From an uncultured Helicobacter sp. (GTDB lineage Bacteria; Campylobacterota; Campylobacteria; Campylobacterales; Helicobacteraceae): DNA of 6,679 nucleotides. Below, in pieces: positions 1 to 5,227 of this stretch. The notes beneath the pieces are model-generated. The model worked only from the letters and a program-made list of their open reading frames with translations. It had not been told where the DNA came from and did no database searches. The DNA is taken from NCBI GenBank assembly GCA_947179285.1, contig CAMXAV010000037.1, positions 1 through 6,679 of the forward strand, read 5' to 3'. The stretch's first letter is position 1. Each line of letters starts with the position of its first letter. Both the position numbers and the translations under genes were made by a program.

Positions 1-17
1 CATGACAAGATTCCAAG

Positions 18-52
18 TGTCATTGCGAGCGAGTGTAACGAGCGTGGCAATC
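18..52 (+). repeat. Palindromic repeat unit 1
   Basis: This unit runs from TGTCATTGCGAG to GCAATC. The ends ATTGC and GCAAT are complementary and could close a hairpin. The core between them is longer than in the other two copies (contains GAGTGTAACGAGCG). Units of this type are a widely dispersed intergenic repeat in many bacteria, often mistranslated as a peptide containing CERSEAI. Confidence 0.75.
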
Positions 53-91
53 AACGAGCAAGGAATCCTGAGCGAGCGTTCATAGACGTTT

Positions 92-118
92 GATTGCTTC
101 GCTTCGCTCGCAATGACA
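92..118 (-). repeat. Palindromic repeat unit 2, inverted
   Basis: Read on the minus strand this is the same TGTCATTGCGAG...GCAATC unit, 27 bases long, with an AGCGAAGCGAAGC-type core. It is the shortest copy here and the closest to the common form of this repeat family. It opposes unit 1, so the two could pair as a larger stem. Confidence 0.75.
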
Positions 119-143
119 CAAAATAAGAGATTCCATGCTGTTA

Positions 144-174
144 GATTGCTTCGGGCAACGCCCTCGCAATGACA
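144..174 (-). repeat. Palindromic repeat unit 3, inverted
   Basis: This is a third copy, 31 bases, on the minus strand. The ends ATTGC (145-149) and GCAAT (166-170) pair, and the core GGGC-AAC-GCCC (153-163) forms a second perfect stem inside, giving a compact hairpin. No T-run follows, so it is not a standard intrinsic terminator for the gene ending at 207. It could still act as a transcript-end stabiliser. Confidence 0.75.
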
Positions 175-206
175 CATGGAATCTTTTGTCATGTTGCGCA
201 CCAACA

Positions 207-2108
207 TTATGTCTTATACCCCCACAGCCCGCGTTTGGCGTTGAGCAATGTGAGCAGCGCCACGCCCACATCGCCAAAGAGTGCGAGCCAGATGTTGGCG
301 ATTCCAAACGCGCCAAGCAGCATGATGATAATTTTCGCGCCGAGCGCAAAGCCGATGTTTTGCCACAGAATCTGCCGCGTCTTGCGCGCAATGGCAAACG
401 CGATTGGGATTTTTTGCAAGTTGTCGTCCAAGATGACAATGTCGGCATTCGCGAGCGCAATGTCGCTGCCGCTTCTGCCCATCGCGATTCCAACATCGCT
501 TAGCGCGAGGCTTGGCGCATCGTTAATGCCGTCCCCGACAAACGCAACGAGATTCTTGCGCCTCTGTTCCTGCTGCGGCTCTAGCAGCGCCTGCAACTTC
601 TGCACCTTGCCTTTGGGCAGCAAATCGCCATAGAAATGTTTCACACCAAGCGCGTTTGCCATTTCTTGCACAACCAAGCCGCTATCGCCGCTTAGAATCA
701 CGATTTCTTTATGCTGCTTGTGCAGCTCTTGCAGCGTCTCTTTCGCCTCGTCTTTGAGCGTGTCCGAGAGGCTCAAAATGCCCACAAGCTCGCCATTATC
801 GGCAAGATACACATTGCAAAACGCGCCTGTTTCTTCGCTAAGCGCGATTCCCTTTTCGCGCAAGAATCGCGCGTTGCCCGCAAGAACATTGCGCCCCTCG
901 TATTGCGCACTAATCCCGCCGCCCGCGATTTCTTGCACATCGACAAGTGCGAGGAGCTCTTGCGCGTTTTCCTCGCGCAAAATCGCTTTGGCAATCGCGT
1001 GTGTGGAATGCGATTCGAGGCTCTGGGCGAGCGTGAGCAGCCGCGCTTTGTCGTAATCGCCAAAGCTTTGAATCTTGCTCACAGAGAGTTCGCCCTTGCT
1101 AAGCGTGCCCGTTTTGTCGAAAACGAGCGTTTGGACATTGTGCAGCGCCTCCAAGAATCGCGAGCCCTTGATGAGGATTCCGCGCGATGAAGCAGCGCCG
1201 AGCGAGACGAAAAAGCTAAGCGGAATGCTGATGACAAGCGCGCAAGGGCACGAGATGACAAGGAAGATGAGCCCCCGCTCGCCCCAAACATGCAGCGCGT
1301 TTTGCGCGTCTGCGCCGCTGACAAGCGCCAAAAGAGGTGGGACAAACGCAATCAGCGCGGCGAGCCCCACGACAGCGGGCGTGTAGAATCGCGCAAAACG
1401 TGTGATGAACTCCTCGCTTTGCGCCTTTTTCGCGCTGCCCTCTTCGATGAGCGCGATAATCTTGCTCAAGGCAGAATCGGCATAGCTGTTTGTCGCGCGG
1501 ATATGCAGCACGCCATCGAGGCTGATTGCGCCCGCGAGCACCTCGTGCCCCTCTTGCGCCGCCACGGGAATCGATTCGCCATTGAGCGCGCTTAGGTCGA
1601 GATTTGCCGTGCCTTGTGTGATGATTCCGTCAATCCCAATGCGTTCGCCCGCAAGCACAACGACAATGTCGCCCACGCGCACCGATTCGGGCGGAATCTC
1701 GATTCTTTTATCATCGCGCAAGACGCGGATACTCTCAATCTTGAGCTTTTGCAGCGATTTGATAGAATCCTTCGTGCGCGCGACCATGCTATCTTGCAGG
1801 CTTTCGCCAATGCGGTAAAACAGCACAATCGCCACAGCTTCAGCGCCATCGCCAAGCAGCCACGCGCCAATGCTCGCGATGCCCATGAGGCTGTTTTCGT
1901 TGAAAAAATCGCGCGCAACAAAGCCTTTGAAGGTTTCTTTGAGAATCGCAAAACCAAGCACGATGTAGCTGATGATGTAGATTCCCAAAATCGCGCTCGC
2001 GAGCGCGCCCTCTGTTGGCGCAAGCCAAATGTCGAGCCCAAGCGCTGTTATGTACGCAATGGCGCTGACGATAAACGCAGCTCGCATGATTTTGTCGTTG
2101 CTTTCCAT
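207..2108 (-). CDS. P1B-2 type Zn2+/Cd2+/Pb2+ export ATPase
   Basis: An inner-membrane P-type ATPase of 633 residues that would pump Zn2+, Cd2+ or Pb2+ out of the cytoplasm using ATP. Visible landmarks in order: two N-terminal hydrophobic hairpins (about residues 9-100), A-domain loop ALNGES (174-179), metal-site CPC in SCPCALVISIP (287-289), phosphorylation motif DKTGT with Asp331, HA at 370-371, GDGIND (525-530), then the last two membrane spans with Lys592 and DVG (Asp613). CPC together with this Lys and DxG is the P1B-2 (ZntA/CadA) signature. There is no N-terminal CxxC or histidine-rich metal-binding domain. I chose the ATG at 2108 because GGAG lies seven bases upstream; an in-frame Met at 2168 would overlap the repressor gene by about 60 bases. 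It follows the repressor gene by one base and should share its zinc control. Two usually conserved residues differ (TGES is NGES, HP is HA). The exact substrate is inferred; it could equally be called zntA or cadA. Confidence 0.93.
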   Translation of the reverse strand: MESNDKIMRAAFIVSAIAYITALGLDIWLAPTEGALASAILGIYIISYIVLGFAILKETFKGFVARDFFNENSLMGIASIGAWLLGDGAEAVAIVLFYRIGESLQDSMVARTKDSIKSLQKLKIESIRVLRDDKRIEIPPESVRVGDIVVVLAGERIGIDGIITQGTANLDLSALNGESIPVAAQEGHEVLAGAISLDGVLHIRATNSYADSALSKIIALIEEGSAKKAQSEEFITRFARFYTPAVVGLAALIAFVPPLLALVSGADAQNALHVWGERGLIFLVISCPCALVISIPLSFFVSLGAASSRGILIKGSRFLEALHNVQTLVFDKTGTLSKGELSVSKIQSFGDYDKARLLTLAQSLESHSTHAIAKAILREENAQELLALVDVQEIAGGGISAQYEGRNVLAGNARFLREKGIALSEETGAFCNVYLADNGELVGILSLSDTLKDEAKETLQELHKQHKEIVILSGDSGLVVQEMANALGVKHFYGDLLPKGKVQKLQALLEPQQEQRRKNLVAFVGDGINDAPSLALSDVGIAMGRSGSDIALANADIVILDDNLQKIPIAFAIARKTRQILWQNIGFALGAKIIIMLLGAFGIANIWLALFGDVGVALLTLLNAKRGLWGYKT

Positions 2109-2109
2109 G

Positions 2110-2445
2110 TTACATCTCCGTAATGTGCTCAAGCCCCGATTCGAAGATTTTTTGGATATGGTCATCATCGAGGCTATAATAGACTTCTTTGCCCACCTTG
2201 TTGTAGCGCACGAGGCGCGCTTGGCGCAAGATTCGCAGCTGATGTGAGATTGCCGAAGGCGAGAGATTTAAGAGGCTCGAAATCTCGCCCACGCAAAGCT
2301 CTTTGCGCAACAAAAGCGAGAGAATCTGGATTCGTGTCGAATCGCCAAAAATCTTGAACAATTCCGAAAGCTCATAGAGCAGCTCGGGCTTTGGCAATGT
2401 GGCAAGCACATTGTGGAGCTGCTGCTCGCGGGTTTCTTCGTTCAT
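2110..2445 (-). CDS. ArsR/SmtB-family zinc-responsive repressor
   Basis: A 111-residue winged-helix metal sensor, expected to dimerise, bind the operator upstream of its own gene and release it when zinc (or cobalt) binds. The recognition helix region reads LSPSAISHQLRIL (61-73), followed by a basic beta-wing (about 78-92). The C-terminal helix carries an exact D-x-H-x10-H-x2-E pattern (Asp94, His96, His107, Glu110), which is the alpha-5 Zn site of SmtB and CzrA. The alpha-3 site is not the classical ELCVCD: it reads ELCVGE, with only Cys51, so arsenic or CadC-type cadmium/lead sensing through a CxC is unlikely. The start at 2445 has AAAGGAG six bases upstream. The stop TAA is followed one base later by the ATPase ATG, so both are on one transcript, probably autoregulated. 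The family is certain; zinc as inducer is a strong inference from the ligands. Confidence 0.93.
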   Translation of the reverse strand: MNEETREQQLHNVLATLPKPELLYELSELFKIFGDSTRIQILSLLLRKELCVGEISSLLNLSPSAISHQLRILRQARLVRYNKVGKEVYYSLDDDHIQKIFESGLEHITEM

Positions 2446-2458
2446 TGTGTCTCCTTTG
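2446..2458 (-). promoter_or_regulatory. Strong ribosome binding site of the repressor gene
   Basis: On the minus strand AAAGGAG lies about six bases before the ATG at 2445, which fixes the repressor start. Its upstream edge runs into the operator palindrome, so a bound repressor would sit right against the translation start region. Confidence 0.8.
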
Positions 2459-2480
2459 AATATATGAATATATGTTCAAA
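2455..2480. promoter_or_regulatory. SmtB/CzrA-like operator palindrome
   Basis: A 26-base imperfect palindrome with arms TTTGAAtATAT and ATATgTTCAAA. Nested in it is TGAA-N6-TTCA (2465-2478), the core spacing of the 12-2-12 operators used by SmtB and CzrA type zinc repressors, with flanking ATA/AAT extending the match. It lies just upstream of the repressor gene on the same divergent spacer and over the expected transcription start, which fits simple autorepression. Binding is inferred, not shown. Confidence 0.75.
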
Positions 2481-2482
2481 TG

Positions 2483-2488
2483 ATAATA
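2483..2488 (-). promoter_or_regulatory. Likely -10 box of the repressor-ATPase operon
   Basis: TATTAT on the minus strand, within an AT-rich run. It would start transcription near 2476, inside the operator palindrome. No convincing -35 is visible, which is common for epsilonproteobacterial sigma-70 promoters. TATATT shifted by two bases is an equally possible -10. Confidence 0.5.
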
Positions 2489-2519
2489 TATATTGGTTAA
2501 TGAATGGTTATTGCATTGT

Positions 2520-2528
2520 TGCTAGAAT
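2520..2528 (+). promoter_or_regulatory. Likely extended -10 promoter of trxA
   Basis: TGC followed by TAGAAT matches an extended -10 (TGNTATAAT, one base off). It predicts a start near 2535 and a leader of roughly 24 bases before the trxA ATG. No good -35 is seen; the area upstream holds two GGTTA-type repeats instead. The zinc operator is centred about 60-65 bases upstream of this start, so direct repression of trxA by the metal sensor is not obvious. Confidence 0.5.
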
Positions 2529-2558
2529 GCGAGGATATTTTGATTTTAAGGAGCTCGT

Positions 2559-2882
2559 ATGAGTAGTGAAGCCGTGAAACATTTGACAAAAGAAACGTAT
2601 GATGATGCCGTGAATGGCGGCGTTGTGTTGGTTGATTTTTGGGCGCCGTGGTGCGGACCATGCCGTATGCTTGGACCAATCATCGACCAGCTTGCCGAAG
2701 AATACAAAGACAGAGTGTCTGTGTGCAAGGTGAATGTTGATGAGCAACAAGAGCTTGCCGCAAGTCAGGGCGTGAAGGGAATCCCCGCCGTGTTTTTGTA
2801 TAAAAATGGCGAGATTGTCGATTCGCATGTGGGTGCAGCAGCGAAAAAACTCTTTCAAGACAAAATCGACAATCTGCTTTAA
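2559..2882 (+). CDS. trxA: Thioredoxin
   Basis: A cytoplasmic thiol-disulfide reductase of 107 residues, the usual length for a bacterial thioredoxin. It reduces disulfides in client proteins and is recharged by thioredoxin reductase, encoded two genes downstream. The active site reads FWAPWCGPC with Cys32 and Cys35; the buried Asp26 (VDFW) is present; the cis-proline is in GIPAV (Pro76). The residue after the cis-proline is Ala rather than the usual Thr, and there is one additional Cys at 56. The ATG at 2559 has AAGGAG five bases upstream. It is the first gene of the rightward block and its stop overlaps the next start as TAATG. The identity is clear from the active site and length. Confidence 0.97.
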   Translation: MSSEAVKHLTKETYDDAVNGGVVLVDFWAPWCGPCRMLGPIIDQLAEEYKDRVSVCKVNVDEQQELAASQGVKGIPAVFLYKNGEIVDSHVGAAAKKLFQDKIDNLL

Positions 2883-3388
2883 TGGCGATTGAGCAAAAAA
2901 GCGGGTGCTGTTCGCCCAAAACGCTTGTCGCCGCGCCGATGATTGGCGTGCTGATTGCAGCGTTTGCCTATTACTATTATGAGAACAGCTATGCCCGCTT
3001 TGTCAAGGTCGATTTCAACGATTGGGCGCTCTATACCCAAACATCGCTTTTTGAGCCCACAGAGGAGCGCTATCTGCTTGTTTTTTATAGCTCTAATATT
3101 GACGAGCAGGCGCGATTTGTGCGGCATTTGCCGCGTTTTTCGCATGACAAAGAAGCAAAGATTCTAGCCATTGACCTTGCCCAAAACAAGGATTTGCCCT
3201 CGTCTGACATTGTCTATGCAACCGCTGGAATCAACACGTTGTTGCGCTACATTCACCATTTCAAGGTGCGGCAGCTCCCCACGATTGTCGCTGTGCAGCG
3301 CAAGAAAAATGGGCAGGCGTTCTATCAATCAGCACCGCTTACAGAGATTAGCAGCGCCGAGATGTTGCGCTTGAATACGCAAAAATAG
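2882..3388 (+). CDS. Membrane-anchored protein, probable thioredoxin fold without CXXC
   Basis: I do not recognise this 168-residue protein by name. It has a short N-terminal tail with a Cys-Cys pair (9-10), one hydrophobic segment (about 14-33, ending in four tyrosines), then a soluble domain. That domain has the order of a thioredoxin fold: a beta strand RYLLVFYSSN (63-72) where the active site would be, a second strand AKILAIDLAQN (92-102), and VRQLPTIVAV (129-138) followed by KKNG, which looks like the cis-Pro strand and turn of thioredoxins. The CXXC is absent; the equivalent position reads SSNIDEQ. The basic residues in the tail weakly suggest the domain faces the periplasm. Its ATG overlaps the trxA stop by one base and no ribosome site precedes it, so it is probably made by translational coupling to trxA. 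Function is unknown: it could be a thiol-independent scaffold or chaperone. The fold is my inference from motif order. Confidence 0.8.
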   Translation: MAIEQKSGCCSPKTLVAAPMIGVLIAAFAYYYYENSYARFVKVDFNDWALYTQTSLFEPTEERYLLVFYSSNIDEQARFVRHLPRFSHDKEAKILAIDLAQNKDLPSSDIVYATAGINTLLRYIHHFKVRQLPTIVAVQRKKNGQAFYQSAPLTEISSAEMLRLNTQK

Positions 3389-3411
3389 GATATATCAAAA
3401 GAAAAAATTTC

Positions 3412-3438
3412 TTGAATTAAAAGTTTCCATTCTATAAG
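3412..3438 (+). promoter_or_regulatory. Likely promoter of trxB
   Basis: TTGAAT (3412-3417) and TATAAG (3433-3438) are separated by 15 bases, in the AT-rich 96-base gap between the membrane protein and trxB. The spacing is short, so the -10 is better supported than the -35. A promoter here would let trxB, dapB and purF be expressed apart from trxA. Confidence 0.45.
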
Positions 3439-3472
3439 ATTCCATACTCGTTAGAGTTACAAATAATGAAAA

Positions 3473-3477
3473 GGAGA
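3473..3477 (+). promoter_or_regulatory. Ribosome binding site deciding the trxB start
   Basis: AGGAG ends seven bases before the ATG at 3485 and only four before an adjacent in-frame GTG at 3482. The better spacing and the stronger codon favour the ATG. Confidence 0.75.
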
Positions 3478-3484
3478 AAGAGTG

Positions 3485-4420
3485 ATGTTAGATATTGCAA
3501 TCATTGGCGGAGGTCCTGCGGGCTTGAGCGCTGGGCTCTATACCACACGTGGGGGCGCAAAGAATGTTGTGATGTTTGAGCGCGGCATGCCGGGCGGGCA
3601 AATCACAGGTAGCAGCGAGATTGAGAATTATCCGGGTGTCAAAGATGTGCTTTCGGGCTTTGATTTTATGCAGCCTTGGCAGGAGCAATGCTTCCGCTTT
3701 GGGCTCAAAAGCGAGCAAGTCAATGTCGAACGTGTCGCCAAAAAGGGCGAACATTTCGCCATTCACACCGACAATGGCGACTTTGAGGCACGTGCCGTGA
3801 TTGTCTGCACAGGCGGCAGCCCCAAGCGCTCGGGCGTTGCGGGCGAAGACAAATATTACGGGCGCGGAATCAGCACATGCGCCACATGCGATGGATTCTT
3901 CTATAAAGGGCAGCATGTCGGCGTGCTTGGCGGCGGCGACACAGCGCTCGAAGAGGCATTGTATCTCTCTGAAATTTGCGAAAAAGTTACGCTTTTTCAC
4001 CGCCGCAACGAGTTTCGCGCTGCCCCTGTAACGGTCGCCAAAGCGCAGAGCAAGGAAAATATCGTCTTCAAAACCCCGACAATCATCGATGAATTTCTCG
4101 GCGATTCCAAAGGCTTAACGGGTATTCGCTACACACACAAAGACACAAATCAACAAGAAACGCTCGAACTCAATGGATTTTTTGTTTTTATAGGCTATGA
4201 TGTCAATAACCAAATCCTGCTTCAAGAAGACGGCTCGTTTCTGTGCGAGATGAGCAAATTTGGCGAAGTGATTGTGGATTTGAACATGAAAACGAATGTT
4301 CCGGGCTTGTTTGTCGCTGGAGATTTGCGCATTGACGCCGCAAAGCAGGTTGTGTGCGCCGCCGGAGATGGCGCTCGCGCAGCGCTTAGCGCGTTGGCAT
4401 ACTTGGAACATCACAAATAA
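3485..4420 (+). CDS. trxB: Thioredoxin reductase
   Basis: A cytoplasmic FAD enzyme of 311 residues that moves electrons from NADPH to thioredoxin. It is a low-molecular-weight bacterial type: FAD-binding GGGPAG (8-13), [17 protein letters not shown] (35-51), redox centre STCATCDG with Cys132 and Cys135, NADPH-binding [10 protein letters not shown] (149-158) with HRR (172-174), and the C-terminal FAD motif FVAGDLR (276-282) with [10 protein letters not shown]. The length and long stretches recall Helicobacter TrxB. TrxA two genes upstream is the obvious partner. The HRR that follows the nucleotide loop agrees with NADPH use. No residue expected in the active site is missing. The 36-base gap to dapB and the strong ribosome site there suggest the two are co-transcribed. 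Confidence 0.97.
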   Translation: MLDIAIIGGGPAGLSAGLYTTRGGAKNVVMFERGMPGGQITGSSEIENYPGVKDVLSGFDFMQPWQEQCFRFGLKSEQVNVERVAKKGEHFAIHTDNGDFEARAVIVCTGGSPKRSGVAGEDKYYGRGISTCATCDGFFYKGQHVGVLGGGDTALEEALYLSEICEKVTLFHRRNEFRAAPVTVAKAQSKENIVFKTPTIIDEFLGDSKGLTGIRYTHKDTNQQETLELNGFFVFIGYDVNNQILLQEDGSFLCEMSKFGEVIVDLNMKTNVPGLFVAGDLRIDAAKQVVCAAGDGARAALSALAYLEHHK

Positions 4421-4422
4421 AT

Positions 4423-4436
4423 TTGCTAGCTAGCAA
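4423..4436. repeat. Perfect 14-base palindrome between trxB and dapB
   Basis: TTGCTAG followed directly by CTAGCAA, starting two bases after the trxB stop. In RNA it could form only a five-pair stem with a four-base loop and lacks a T-run, so terminator activity is doubtful. It could be a protein-binding site or a chance result. Confidence 0.6.
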
Positions 4437-4443
4437 TTCACGC

Positions 4444-4450
4444 AAAGGAG
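4444..4450 (+). promoter_or_regulatory. Strong ribosome binding site of dapB
   Basis: AAAGGAG six bases before the ATG at 4457. A second ATG at 4453 is out of frame and too close, so the start at 4457 is well supported. Confidence 0.8.
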
Positions 4451-4456
4451 CAATGT

Positions 4457-5227
4457 ATGAGCAAAGTAGGCGTTTTTGGGGCAAGTGGACGTGTGGGCAA
4501 GATTATCGTGGATTTGCTCGCCCAAGATGACAATCTCACTCTCGCGTCTGTGTTTGTGCGCAAAACATTGGATTTCTCGCTGCCGCCGAGCACACTCATC
4601 ACAAACGATTATGGAATCTTCCTCAATGGTTGTGATGTGGTGATTGATTTTTCATTGCCCGAAGCGACCGCAACGCTGCTCGAAACAGCGATTGAGAAAC
4701 ACCCAAAACCGCTTGTCATCGGCACGACAGGATTCGATGATTACCAAATGAATCTCTTGCAAGTCGCCTCGACAAAAATGCCTGTTTTGTATGATAGCAA
4801 CATGTCCTTTGGCGTGGCTGTCTTGCACGAAGTCATTCGCCAAGCGGCAAAAACGCTCAAAGAATTTGACATCGAGATTGTCGAAATGCACCACAAACAC
4901 AAGAAAGACGCTCCAAGCGGCACATCGCTCGCGCTCGCGCAGACATGCGCCGAGGCGCGCAACCTTAGCCTTGAGAATATCCTCTATGGGCGCGAGGGCA
5001 AAACGGGCGAACGCACGAAAGACGAAATCGCCGTTCTTGCAATGCGCGGCGGCGACATCGCGGGCAGGCACACCGTTGGATTCTACAACGAAGGCGAGTT
5101 TCTCGAGTTTAACCACACGGCGACAAGCCGCATTCCATTTGCCAAAGGCGCTTTGAAGGCGGCGCAATGGATTGTTCACCAAAAAGAAGGCTATTATTCC
5201 ATACGCGATGCGCTTGAGCTAGACTAA
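4457..5227 (+). CDS. dapB: 4-hydroxy-tetrahydrodipicolinate reductase
   Basis: A cytoplasmic enzyme of 256 residues that reduces hydroxy-tetrahydrodipicolinate to tetrahydrodipicolinate with NAD(P)H, in the diaminopimelate/lysine pathway that also feeds peptidoglycan. The dinucleotide loop is GASGRVG (8-14), followed by VVIDFSLPEA (61-70) and GTTGFD (89-94). The catalytic block EMHHKHKKDAPSGTS (143-157) contains the expected His-His (145-146) and Lys149, and RGGDIAGRHTVGF matches the conserved C-terminal motif. The length is near that of the H. pylori enzyme and a little below E. coli. The stop overlaps the purF start by one base (TAATG). A dapB-purF pairing is also known in Campylobacter, though the two pathways are unrelated, so this is conserved gene order rather than a shared function. 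Confidence 0.96.
   Translation: MSKVGVFGASGRVGKIIVDLLAQDDNLTLASVFVRKTLDFSLPPSTLITNDYGIFLNGCDVVIDFSLPEATATLLETAIEKHPKPLVIGTTGFDDYQMNLLQVASTKMPVLYDSNMSFGVAVLHEVIRQAAKTLKEFDIEIVEMHHKHKKDAPSGTSLALAQTCAEARNLSLENILYGREGKTGERTKDEIAVLAMRGGDIAGRHTVGFYNEGEFLEFNHTATSRIPFAKGALKAAQWIVHQKEGYYSIRDALELD

Larger units (their letters stand above)
1..193. repeat. Composite repeat cluster bounded by an outer inverted repeat
   Basis: The first 29 bases match the reverse complement of 163-193 with one mismatch and a two-base indel, so the stretch is framed by inverted arms that share the GATTCC and TGTCATTGCGAG words. Inside are three copies of a palindromic unit, one in plus and two in minus orientation, listed separately. 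No credible gene lies in 1-206. The stretch follows the 3' end of the minus-strand ATPase gene, so it could fold in that transcript. The left arm starts at the first base of the window, so the true left boundary may lie outside it. Confidence 0.75.

Noticed and set aside
1..193. CRISPR-like array from three related repeats
   Set aside because: The copies differ in length and orientation, spacers are irregular, and each copy is palindromic with its own core.
80..496. Minus-strand reading frame with a CERSEAI-type peptide
   Set aside because: That peptide is the usual false translation of the dispersed repeat, and the rest overlaps the well-supported ATPase gene in another frame.
2109..2168. 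Upstream start of the ATPase at 2168
   Set aside because: It would overlap the repressor gene by about 60 bases, adds a non-conserved segment, and lacks the good GGAG spacing found for the start at 2108.
2110..2445. Arsenic repressor (arsR proper)
   Set aside because: The CxC of arsenic and CadC-type sensors is absent, the alpha-5 zinc ligands are complete, and the downstream partner is a P1B-2 ATPase rather than an arsenite pump.
3396..3416. Terminator hairpin between the membrane protein and trxB
   Set aside because: The stem is AT-only, needs a two-base bulge and is followed by no T-run.
3482..3484. GTG start of trxB
   Set aside because: It is only four bases from AGGAG; the adjacent ATG at 3485 has better spacing and gives the typical 311-residue length.
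4652..5182. Long minus-strand frame opposite dapB
   Set aside because: It lies wholly within a clearly identified gene and shows no motifs of its own.
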